From: a virus
Direction: 5' to 3' (one strand)
IMG/VR virus record: IMGVR_UViG_3300002835_014123
Location: 1 to 24,033 of that record
DNA length: 24,033 nt
Position 1 is the first letter of the stretch, and every line of letters starts with the position of its first letter. A program made the translations under genes and the position numbers. Below, piece after piece: positions 6,763 to 12,800 of the stretch. The notes under the pieces are model-generated. The model saw only the letters and a list, made by a program, of their open reading frames with translations, ran no database searches and had not been told where the DNA came from.

Positions 6763-7080
6763 TTAGCTCCACTTCATGGCCTCAAGGCTGAAGTCGGGGA
6801 AATCCTCGTTGGACTCATCCACGGAGACGGAGGTGACGACCGCTGTGCCGGAGGTGACATTGGCATTGGCAGCCACAAGCGTGAGCGCAGGAGCACCCTT
6901 GCCCTTGACCGAGATCTTGGTCTCGGTGAACGGAAGCACTCCGACCTGCTTGGTAACTCCGCTCGAGTCCCTGATCGTCTTGATCTCCTTGGACTCGTCC
7001 TGAGTCACCTCAGTGATGACGCAGCCAGTGGGCGCGGAGATGAGTGACTGAAAAGCTGTGGAGATTCCGATGGCAGGCAT
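6763..7080 (-). CDS. Small tail-tube-like protein, paralog 1
   Basis: A 105-aa protein starting MPAIGISTAFQSLISAPTGC, paralogous to the following gene (see the shared pattern there). It contains SVKGKGAPALTLVAANANV and a terminal SVDESNEDFPDFSLEAMKW segment corresponding to the E.N.DF segment of its partner. Beta-type composition suggests a tube or tube-associated structural subunit. The start is one base from the TAA of the tiny gene before it, and no Shine-Dalgarno site is seen. The stop is followed by a 33-base gap to the paralog. Function is inferred from order, composition and duplication. Confidence 0.75.
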   Translation of the reverse strand: MPAIGISTAFQSLISAPTGCVITEVTQDESKEIKTIRDSSGVTKQVGVLPFTETKISVKGKGAPALTLVAANANVTSGTAVVTSVSVDESNEDFPDFSLEAMKWS

Positions 7081-7081
7081 A

Positions 7082-7168
7082 TTACTTGGAGGGCTGGGGT
7101 TCGGGAGCAGGGGCGGGTGATTTCACGACATCCTTCTCGAGGATGAGGGGGTTGGGCTTCTCGCTCAT
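7082..7168 (-). CDS. Tiny proline-rich protein (28 aa)
   Basis: A 28-codon frame, MSEKPNPLILEKDVVKSP followed by a Pro/Ala/Glu-rich tail ending in Lys. It fits exactly between the stop of the 7185-7598 gene (16-base gap) and the start of the tube-like gene (1-base gap), which is what a real small gene in a packed late operon would do. There is no Shine-Dalgarno site, as for its neighbours. It could be a small assembly factor or a chance frame; no family is recognised. Confidence 0.5.
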   Translation of the reverse strand: MSEKPNPLILEKDVVKSPAPAPEPQPSK

Positions 7169-7184
7169 GGAAGTGTTGGAGATG

Positions 7185-7598
7185 TCAAACGGACTCCGAG
7201 ACGCCGAGCACGGCCTCGACCTCAGCGACCCATGAGTTCGCGTCCTGGCTTGTCTTGGTTCCAGTTGACCAGACTCCGCAGAATGCCGGAGTGCCGCTGA
7301 CGCTTGGCCAGTTGGCTGTAAGAGAGGTGGAGGTCAGGGCGGTTGCCAAGCCATCGAGCACGGCATCGAGATCGTATAGCGCGGAAGCTCCCAACAGGGC
7401 CGGGGAGACAACACGGATGGTCACGGGGGCCTTCCAGAGATTCCCAGCCACATGGTCAACCGAGACCACAGAGACGATGAGGGCCAGTCTGCCCGGCTCC
7501 ATTTCCTGGTAGCTGGTCCCGCAATAGATGGCGGTGGTCGGGAAGGCCGATGCGCCCAGCGCGGACTTCAGAGCGGATTCAATGGAGAGAGGATTCAT
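7185..7598 (-). CDS. Putative tail terminator / head-tail joining protein
   Basis: A 137-aa protein starting MNPLSIESALKSALGASAFP. The layout is a short N-terminal helix, then strands (LALIVSVVSVDHVAGNLWKA, PVTIRVVS), a helix (YDLDAVLDGLATALTS) and more strands, a plan like small tail-terminator proteins (lambda gpU type). It lies just after the head-tail stopper-like gene (2-base gap) and before the tube-like genes, the usual place for a terminator. No Shine-Dalgarno site is seen. Assignment rests on order and secondary-structure pattern, not on a diagnostic motif. Confidence 0.6.
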   Translation of the reverse strand: MNPLSIESALKSALGASAFPTTAIYCGTSYQEMEPGRLALIVSVVSVDHVAGNLWKAPVTIRVVSPALLGASALYDLDAVLDGLATALTSTSLTANWPSVSGTPAFCGVWSTGTKTSQDANSWVAEVEAVLGVSESV

Positions 7599-7600
7599 GT

Positions 7601-7921
7601 CTAGGGTAGCTCAAGAGATAGCAACCACTCGGGGTGCGGGTCGGTGATGTCCTTGACCTCAACGATGATGAACTGCTCGCCATCCACGGTGATGAGGCTC
7701 CCGGAACGAGGAATGACCCGGAGCGCACTCTTGCTGAAACGGATGGTCGTGTCGGACTCGATCGTGAATCCGCCATCGCGCAGGGTCTTGGCGTCCCGGG
7801 TGGGAGGCTTGGTCGCGCGGAATCGGATCCCCTCGTAGACGCAGGGGTGGCCGTAGGCTTCCAGGCGTAGGGCGGCACCCCGCCGGGCGAAGGAGCGCAG
7901 GTTCTCTCGGAGGAGGCTCAT
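7601..7921 (-). CDS. Putative head-tail stopper protein
   Basis: A 106-aa protein, MSLLRENLRSFARRGAALRL and then strands including SLITVDGEQFIIVEVKDITD. A short N-terminal helix followed by a small beta barrel with a VDGEQFxIVEV hairpin is the plan of small phage head-closure or stopper proteins. It is first in the head-tail joining group, after the capsid gene and the terminator at about 8001-8049. Its leader consists of 7-bp tandem repeats and has no Shine-Dalgarno site. Role inferred from order and fold pattern. Confidence 0.6.
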   Translation of the reverse strand: MSLLRENLRSFARRGAALRLEAYGHPCVYEGIRFRATKPPTRDAKTLRDGGFTIESDTTIRFSKSALRVIPRSGSLITVDGEQFIIVEVKDITDPHPEWLLSLELP

Positions 7922-7931
7922 GGGAAGAAAA

Positions 7932-7959
7932 GGTGAAAGGCTAAAGGCTAAAGGCTGAA
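7932..7959. repeat. Four phased 7-bp repeats in a gene leader
   Basis: GGTGAAA, GGCTAAA, GGCTAAA and GGCTGAA follow one another without a gap, ending 11 bases before the start codon of the 7601-7921 gene. A similar 7-bp period is seen at 10851-10885. Confidence 0.8.
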
Positions 7960-8000
7960 GGAGAGTCGAGGGCCAGAACGTGGAGCATCGGGAGCTGGGA

Positions 8001-8049
8001 AAAGAATGAAGAAGGCCCCGCGAGGAACCAGAACCTCAGCGGGGCCTTC
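8001..8049 (-). terminator. Rho-independent terminator after the capsid gene
   Basis: GAAGGCCCCGC (8011-8021) pairs perfectly with GCGGGGCCTTC (8039-8049), extended by GAGG/CCTC with one bulged base and an 8-base loop. On the minus strand the stem is followed by a T-rich run (TTCATTCTTTTC). It would end the scaffold-capsid transcript. Confidence 0.75.
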
Positions 8050-8074
8050 TCGGGGCGCATGAGCAAAGTGCTTG

Positions 8075-8119
8075 CCTCCCTGTCCGGGCCCCGCTGTCGC
8101 GGAGCCCGGTGTCAGGAGG
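8075..8119. other. Compound GC-rich inverted repeat
   Basis: CCTCC-C-TG, CCGGG and CCGC on one side pair in order with GCGG, CCCGG and CAGGAGG on the other, giving three stacked helices with small bulges directly after the capsid stop codon. It may protect the capsid mRNA 3' end, or be a GC-rich chance fold. Confidence 0.4.
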
Positions 8120-8124
8120 GTAGC

Positions 8125-8982
8125 TTAGGCGGCGGCCACGATGAGTCCCATCGTGCCGGAAGTAATGCCCTTGGCGGCACCAAGCATGAGCTCGGCACTC
8201 GCAATGATGGAGCGGCTGACGGTATCGGCCCAAACGTTGTAGTAAACGTTCAGTCCGAGCTGCTCGAGCATCACCACGTCGCTGACGAGCATCTGGCCGC
8301 GGATGTGGTCCAAGGTCGGCGAGGCGGCGGCAATACCAACCGCAGAGCGGTCGCAGGCAAATCCGACCAGGCGGGTCTGACCTGCGAACTGATTGGCATA
8401 GTAGATGCCCTGGTCGAAGCCGTAGGAACCGGCCTCAAGCTTGAGCGAGGTGGTGCTGGTCGGGATGAGGTTGGAGTAGATGGTCGAGGAGACCACCAGA
8501 CCCTTGCGTGTGCTCTTGCTGACCGATGCCCAGAGCTTGGCCAGCTCGCCGTCGGCAAGCTTGGTCGTGGTCGTGGCCGGAGTAAGGACCGCCGCGCCGA
8601 AGTTGGCGACGGTGATCGGGGCGGTCACGGTCTTCCAGATCTCGTCGGCGAGCGCATCGAGGTTGGTGTCGATGAGGTCCTCGAGCTTGTGACCGTTCTG
8701 GAGGTCGGAAAGCTCCACGCCGAAAGGCTGGTAAATGTGGTCAAGCGCGACCTCGGTTTTCCCCACGGTGCTTCCACCGATGGAGTTGAAGGTGGTCGGG
8801 TTTTTCTGGGTGGCGGATCCGGACGTGACGAGACGGACGCTGACGGTCTCCTTGGCCTTCTTTACGGCGGCAGAGAAGTCGGTGGAGAAGAGGCTCAGAG
8901 GAGCGAGGCGGTTAGCCAAGGTTTTCTGAGCGCGATCGCTGATGGCATTGGCCACCAGTCCTGCATCGATGCTGTTGGGCAT
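8125..8982 (-). CDS. Major capsid protein
   Basis: A 285-aa protein starting MPNSIDAGLVANAISDRAQK. Composition (Ala, Thr, Val-rich, few Cys), the E-loop-like segment with TKLADGELAKLWASVSK and a C-terminal hydrophobic run ending GTMGLIVAAA fit the P22-coat/HK97-fold type of capsid protein. It sits after a scaffold-like gene and before head-tail joining genes, and is bracketed by terminators, as expected for the most abundant product. The leader lacks a Shine-Dalgarno site and contains CCAACCTAACCCACTACC just before the ATG, related to the tube-like gene leader. There is no obvious protease cleavage site. The family is inferred from pattern and order. Confidence 0.8.
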   Translation of the reverse strand: MPNSIDAGLVANAISDRAQKTLANRLAPLSLFSTDFSAAVKKAKETVSVRLVTSGSATQKNPTTFNSIGGSTVGKTEVALDHIYQPFGVELSDLQNGHKLEDLIDTNLDALADEIWKTVTAPITVANFGAAVLTPATTTTKLADGELAKLWASVSKSTRKGLVVSSTIYSNLIPTSTTSLKLEAGSYGFDQGIYYANQFAGQTRLVGFACDRSAVGIAAASPTLDHIRGQMLVSDVVMLEQLGLNVYYNVWADTVSRSIIASAELMLGAAKGITSGTMGLIVAAA

Positions 8983-9044
8983 GGTAGTGGGTTAGGTTGG
9001 GGTTGGGGTGCTTGGCTTTCCTAAAGCTGGATTGCTCTTGGAAA

Positions 9045-9647
9045 TTATTTGCGCCCGGCGCGGGCCGCGAAGATGGCGCTCTTGTGCTCGGCGTATATGC
9101 GCTGTGCCTCCTTCTTGTCTCCCGCCTCGACGGCGGCGAGGTAGGCGGCGTAGGGATCGAGCCCGGCGGCAGCGCTGGGCTCTCCGGCTCCGGCGGAGAC
9201 GGCGGCCTTCGGATCCACCCCGCGGATCGCGCAGAGCTGCTCGAGGCGGGTGACATTCTCCTCGGCTCGCGCGGCCTTCTCGGAGGCCTCGGTGCGGGCC
9301 AGTTTCTCGGCCTCAAGCTCGCCGCGAACGGTGGCCAGCTCGTTCTTGAATCCGGTGGCCTCGGTGACGGCGGCCTCGAACTGGCCCTTGATCTGGTCGC
9401 GCTCGCCAGTCAGCTGGGCAACGCGGCCGGTCAGCTCGGCATGGGAGGCACGGATCTCATCGAGCTTGGCCGTCGCGGCCTTGAGTGTGCGGGGGGCCTC
9501 TTCCTGATGGGAGGGCTCTCCGGCGGGCTCGCCAGCGGGAGGGACGACAGACTCACCGGCGGGAGGAGTGTCCTGGGGTGCGGCGGCGCCGCCAGCGTGA
9601 TCGTCCTTGGAGAGGAAAAGCAGGGAACGGAGAAGGTGTTTGTTCAT
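9045..9647 (-). CDS. Scaffold-like coiled-coil protein
   Basis: A 200-aa acidic protein. Residues 15-52 are low-complexity Pro/Ala/Gly/Glu. Residues about 55-137 form a heptad-rich coiled coil (KLDEIRASHAELTGRVAQLT and onward). The C-terminal part has a helical YAAYLAAVEAGDKKEAQRIY segment and a basic end, FAARAGRK. A coiled-coil core with a basic C-terminal helix just upstream of the capsid gene is the usual plan of a capsid scaffold. The start at 9647 has an A/C-rich leader (CACACCAAAACCACATG) with no Shine-Dalgarno site. The protein may be a target of the S49 protease encoded just upstream. Confidence 0.7.
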   Translation of the reverse strand: MNKHLLRSLLFLSKDDHAGGAAAPQDTPPAGESVVPPAGEPAGEPSHQEEAPRTLKAATAKLDEIRASHAELTGRVAQLTGERDQIKGQFEAAVTEATGFKNELATVRGELEAEKLARTEASEKAARAEENVTRLEQLCAIRGVDPKAAVSAGAGEPSAAAGLDPYAAYLAAVEAGDKKEAQRIYAEHKSAIFAARAGRK

Positions 9648-9853
9648 GTGGTTTTGGTGTGCGTCAAAGCGGCCTTGTCAAACAAGGCCGTGGGAACGGC
9701 CGCGTAAGACTGCCGAAGGCAGCCCAAGCAAAGCGCAGGGCGGCACCGGTCGCCGGGAGGCGACTGCCGTCAAATCGACAAGGCAGTCGAGGGTCGCCGT
9801 AACGGATGCGAAGCAACGGCCGGGATAGCCATCGGCAGACAAACAAGGCCCAG
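9648..9853 (-). other. Hairpin-rich leader of the scaffold-capsid unit
   Basis: About 200 bases without a credible gene, between a terminator and the scaffold start. On the minus strand it folds into several perfect or near-perfect hairpins: CGACTGCC/GGCAGTCG (9789-9782 with 9768-9761), GGCTGCC/GGCAGTC with a 3-base loop (about 9724-9708), GGCCGT/ACGGCC, and CGGCCTTGT/ACAAGGCCG with loop TTG (9690-9670). The last two share bases and exclude each other. The 11-mer CAAACAAGGCC occurs twice (9679-9689 and 9840-9850). It may be a structured mRNA leader, a small RNA or a dispersed palindromic repeat; I cannot tell which. Confidence 0.5.
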
Positions 9854-9889
9854 AAAAAACCCCTTCTTCTACACGTGTAGAAGAAGGGG
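9854..9889 (-). terminator. Perfect rho-independent terminator after protease-tRNA
   Basis: A 30-base perfect palindrome (9860-9889), CCCCTTCTTCTACAC and its complement, is followed on the minus strand by six T. It begins 7 bases after the CCA end of the tRNA, so it ends the portal-protease-tRNA transcript and separates it from the scaffold-capsid unit. Confidence 0.9.
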
Positions 9890-9896
9890 CGGTAAC

Positions 9897-9971
9897 TGGT
9901 GGCAGGGGTGGGAATCGAACCCACTATCTCCTCCTTATGAGGGAGGCGACTTACCGGTTGTCTTCCCTGGC
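9897..9971 (-). tRNA. tRNA with CAU anticodon (Met or Ile2), unusual
   Basis: A full cloverleaf: acceptor GCCAGGG/CCCTGCC, D arm GAC/GTC with a GG-containing loop, anticodon arm CCTCC/GGAGG with loop CTCATAA (anticodon CAT), variable AGATA, T arm GTGGG/CCCAC with TTCGATT, discriminator A and an encoded CCA. Oddities are a C-C mismatch at 2:71 and A instead of the near-universal T at position 8. It lacks initiator features (no GGG/CCC at 29-31/39-41). It starts on the base right after the protease stop codon. Met-elongator and lysidine-type Ile2 cannot be separated by eye. Confidence 0.85.
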
Positions 9972-10850
9972 TTAGATTTTTCCCTTCCCCAAGGCCGCGA
10001 AGAATGCGGAGGCGGATGGCCACTGCGCGTCGATGAGATTGGCGGCAAGCGCTCCCTTGCCCCGGAAGCTCTGCCCCTGCATGGTGGCGCTCTCAATGGC
10101 GCGGTTGCGGGTGACGTCGGAGGTGAAGCTGCGGTAGTCCTCGTCGACCCGTGACTGGATCCAGGCTGACTCCTCGGGGCTGAGGGGATTCCCCTCGAGG
10201 CCCATGGCCTTCATGGTCCCGGCCTTGAAGAGCTCGAGGCTGACGCCCATCTTGCTCATGTACTCGGTGTAGTCGTAGAGCGCGACATAGACGCCGATGC
10301 TGCCGACGTCGGCCGTCGGGGTGGCATGGATCTCGGAGCACTGCGCTGCCAGCCAGTAGGCGGCGCTGCAGCAGCTGTCGTCGGTGAAGGCGATGAGGCG
10401 GCGGGTCTTCCCCAGCTGGCGGAGCTGTCCGGCGGCCTCGGGGATGCCGGTGATGATGCCGCCCGGGGAGCGGAACCAGAGGATGACGGTCGATCCCTCG
10501 GGGCTCTGCTCGATCTCGCCGATGATCTCATCGACGTCGACGGGATCCATGTACCACTTCTCGCACTCGCTCCACGCTCGGCCGAGCACTCCCCAGGGGA
10601 GGATGACCTTGCACCCCTCGGGCAAAGCCGGGATGTCGGGCAGCTCGTCGCAGGCGCAGCAGCCCTCTTCATTCACCGGGGCGTAGCCGGCACGGGGCTT
10701 GAGCTCCGGGCGCCCCACATCGGCGCGGGCCTTGATCTGCTCGCCGCTCAGGGTCAGGCGGGTGAACATCCGCAGGGCATCCCTCCGGATCGCCCAGGGC
10801 TGGGCCATGAGTCGGGTGAGGAGATGGAGGGAGGGGCTGGAGGTCGTCAT
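9972..10850 (-). CDS. S49 (SppA-like) capsid maturation protease
   Basis: A 292-aa protein of the S49 peptidase family used by many phages as prohead protease. Visible motifs are FRSPGG (126-131, oxyanion-region Gly), the nucleophile region DDSCCSAAYWLAAQ with Ser162 as likely catalytic Ser, DVGSIGVYV (181-189), and FKAGTMKAMG with Lys209 as the likely general base. The N-terminus has a Cys-rich patch, EEGCCACDE. It lies between portal and scaffold-like/capsid genes, the expected order. The stop codon touches the 5' end of a tRNA gene. The leader is purine-poor on the coding strand, with no Shine-Dalgarno site, and shows a 7-base period. It likely acts in the prohead on scaffold or capsid tails. 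Confidence 0.9.
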   Translation of the reverse strand: MTTSSPSLHLLTRLMAQPWAIRRDALRMFTRLTLSGEQIKARADVGRPELKPRAGYAPVNEEGCCACDELPDIPALPEGCKVILPWGVLGRAWSECEKWYMDPVDVDEIIGEIEQSPEGSTVILWFRSPGGIITGIPEAAGQLRQLGKTRRLIAFTDDSCCSAAYWLAAQCSEIHATPTADVGSIGVYVALYDYTEYMSKMGVSLELFKAGTMKAMGLEGNPLSPEESAWIQSRVDEDYRSFTSDVTRNRAIESATMQGQSFRGKGALAANLIDAQWPSASAFFAALGKGKI

Positions 10851-10885
10851 GGGAAATGGGAGCTAGGAGATGGAAGCTGGGGAAG
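10851..10885. repeat. Degenerate phased 7-bp repeats at the protease start
   Basis: Five consecutive G-rich heptamers, GGGAAAT, GGGAGCT, AGGAGAT, GGAAGCT and GGGGAAG, run across the protease start/portal stop junction. They resemble the heptamer array at 7932-7959 in period and strand bias. Confidence 0.55.
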
Positions 10886-12431
10886 GATCAGCCGGATCGG
10901 TGATGGCGGCGGTCTTTCCGGAAAACTGCTCGCGGATGAGGCTGGCCAGCTCAGGGTGCGCGTCCATGGCGGCCTTGAGCTTGGAGGCGAAGCGGACTTT
11001 CTCAGCAATGACTTCGTCTTCGACATCCTCGGCATCCCGGCCCTGCATGCCGTGGTAGTCGCTCCGGGACATATTCCCGTCGGCCAGTCGCTGGTCGTAG
11101 AGCTTTCCCTCACGGGCGACGTCGACGGTGTCGTCGGCAGGCATGATGATCTTGACCTTCCACCAGTCGGCGGGGATCCCGCCCTCGACGTCGTCGAACC
11201 GGCCGGAGGCGATGCGCTGCCAGGTCCAGTATGTGACCCAGCGCTTGCAGAACTGGTCGCGCAGCTGGAACTGGCGGATGGTGTTCTTGATGCGCTGCAC
11301 CCTTTTCTGAACAAGACGCACGAGTGTGCCCTGTCCGAGCCCGGCCAGCCCGAAGACGTATTCCTCGGGATAGAGCGTGGCCTGGGCGAAGCCGCGCAAC
11401 ATGTGCTGCAGGAAGTCGGTGGTCGAGGAGGCGCGGTTACTCTCGATCACCTTCATGTCCTGTCCGGCGGGGAGATCGGCCACGTCGACTTCGCTCTCGT
11501 CGAGGGAGGTGATCTTCTGGACGATCATCTTCCCACCGGCCGGTGAGTCGATCTCGACGGCATCGGCCCCCGGCAGTAGCGGGGCAAGTCCATCGCCGTC
11601 CTCTTTCTTGGTGATGGCGTAGGCCAGTCGGGTCCGCATGAGGGTGCCGCTGATCTCGGCCCGCTCGATGTCGTCCATGCTGAAGAGCCGGGAGGCGACA
11701 CAGGCCAGTCCGCTCATGCCGCGCTGCTGGCCATTCCAGAACTGGTCGTGGAGGTGGAGGACGTCCTCGGCATTCACATCATCCCATGCGGTCCCCTCGT
11801 CGTTCTTCAAGAAGCGGTACTGGATGGGCCTGCCGAAGCGGTCTGCCATGATGCCGTCGTTCCACTTGTCCTGAGGCCGATCGGTCTTGGCGTTGGCGCA
11901 CTGCCAGGTGTTCACGAAGTGGCAGAACGGTGGCAGCGTCGCCATCACCGGCCTGAGGAACTGCGCGAATATCTCGCCGTAGAGTCGGATGCTCCGGCGG
12001 ATCAACAGCTGCGCACTGTAGAAGCTCTCGCGCCCGGCGGCGTGGAAGTAGCGGGGATCGCCGCACTCGTTATCGAAGGCGTCCGTGGCGGCCTTGTTGA
12101 AGGCCGGGTTGCTGGTGATCCAGCGGGGCCAGAGCCCGGAGTCCGCTTCGTCGAGCGAGAGGCCATCCACGACGGCCCGTACGGCAGGGACGTTGTTGTA
12201 GAGCCAGTTGGCCTTTTTATTGATGATCTCCCGGGTTGCCACGGGCATCTGCTTGGCGGAGTCGAGAGTCGGGAAGTAGAAGAAGCCCCGGTAGCCGCTG
12301 CGCTTCGCCGCGGCGAAAGCCCCGGAGAAGTCTCCCATGGAGGCCTTCCCACGGACGGTGGCTGTCTCTGGATTGCGCACGCGGCGGGGCTGTTTGATGG
12401 CCTTGGCGCGGGAGGATGATGGCTTGGGCAT
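10863..12431 (-). CDS. Portal protein (lambda gpB-like family)
   Basis: A 522-aa portal of the lambda-type family: dodecameric ring at the capsid vertex for DNA entry and tail attachment. Features are a basic N-terminus (KPSSSRAKAIKQPRRVRNPE), an NNVPAVRAVVDGL helix early in the clip/stem region, an EDVLHLHDQFWNGQQRGMSG segment matching the family's H..RPGQ.RG region, and a C-terminal acidic to Ser/Pro-rich tail. Its position between the gpW-like gene (12-base gap) and the S49 protease is the lambda order. No Shine-Dalgarno site is visible before the ATG at 12431. Length is typical of the family. Confidence 0.88.
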   Translation of the reverse strand: MPKPSSSRAKAIKQPRRVRNPETATVRGKASMGDFSGAFAAAKRSGYRGFFYFPTLDSAKQMPVATREIINKKANWLYNNVPAVRAVVDGLSLDEADSGLWPRWITSNPAFNKAATDAFDNECGDPRYFHAAGRESFYSAQLLIRRSIRLYGEIFAQFLRPVMATLPPFCHFVNTWQCANAKTDRPQDKWNDGIMADRFGRPIQYRFLKNDEGTAWDDVNAEDVLHLHDQFWNGQQRGMSGLACVASRLFSMDDIERAEISGTLMRTRLAYAITKKEDGDGLAPLLPGADAVEIDSPAGGKMIVQKITSLDESEVDVADLPAGQDMKVIESNRASSTTDFLQHMLRGFAQATLYPEEYVFGLAGLGQGTLVRLVQKRVQRIKNTIRQFQLRDQFCKRWVTYWTWQRIASGRFDDVEGGIPADWWKVKIIMPADDTVDVAREGKLYDQRLADGNMSRSDYHGMQGRDAEDVEDEVIAEKVRFASKLKAAMDAHPELASLIREQFSGKTAAITDPADPSPASIS

Positions 12432-12443
12432 AACGGGTGATGG

Positions 12444-12770
12444 CTAGAGCCAGACGCGCACTCCGAGGCGGCGACGCGGGGCGATGGCCGGGGCGCCGAA
12501 GGCTACGGCGTCGAAGGAGGCGTCCAACTCGGCACGACGCGCTAGCAGGGCGCGGATGAGGATCTTCTGGTCGAAGTTCTGAATGCCACTGTGCCCGCCA
12601 CCCTCGTAGTTCAGCGAGGTGATGAGCGTGGCGCTGAGACCCTCGTTTGCGACGCGGTCGTACTCGGCCTTCCAGTCTTCGGGAATCTCCCCTCCCCCAA
12701 GGCTGGCAAGGGTCGGGAACTGCAGTCGGTAATGCGCAATGGCAAGCTGAAAATCGTCGGCGGAGGGCAT
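12444..12770 (-). CDS. gpW-like head-tail connector
   Basis: A 108-aa protein from the ATG at 12770, MPSADDFQLAIAHYRLQFPT. An upstream in-frame start at 12791 would overlap the terminase stop region, so the inner Met is preferred. The central part, ATLITSLNYEGGGHSGIQNF followed by ILIRALLARRAELDA, matches the gpW plan: a beta hairpin followed by a helix with R..EL. It is longer than lambda gpW (68 aa). Lying between large terminase and portal is exactly the lambda gpW position. It has a basic C-terminus, PRRRLGVRVWL. It probably joins the portal ring and later neck proteins. Confidence 0.65.
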   Translation of the reverse strand: MPSADDFQLAIAHYRLQFPTLASLGGGEIPEDWKAEYDRVANEGLSATLITSLNYEGGGHSGIQNFDQKILIRALLARRAELDASFDAVAFGAPAIAPRRRLGVRVWL

Positions 12771-12800
12771 GCAAGCAAGACCGCGTGTCAAAGGAGGCCA

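Larger units (their letters stand above)
7922..8124. other. 203-base gap after the capsid gene
   Basis: No gene is seen. The gap holds, in transcription order (right to left), a compound GC-rich hairpin close to the capsid stop (8075-8119), a strong terminator-like hairpin (8011-8049) and a heptamer repeat (7932-7959) ahead of the next gene. Confidence 0.8.

Noticed and set aside
9664-10023. Open frame across the CAU tRNA and the leader
   Set aside because: It reads through a tRNA (giving the well-known false GSIPTPAT-type peptide), a terminator and hairpins, and has no ribosome site.
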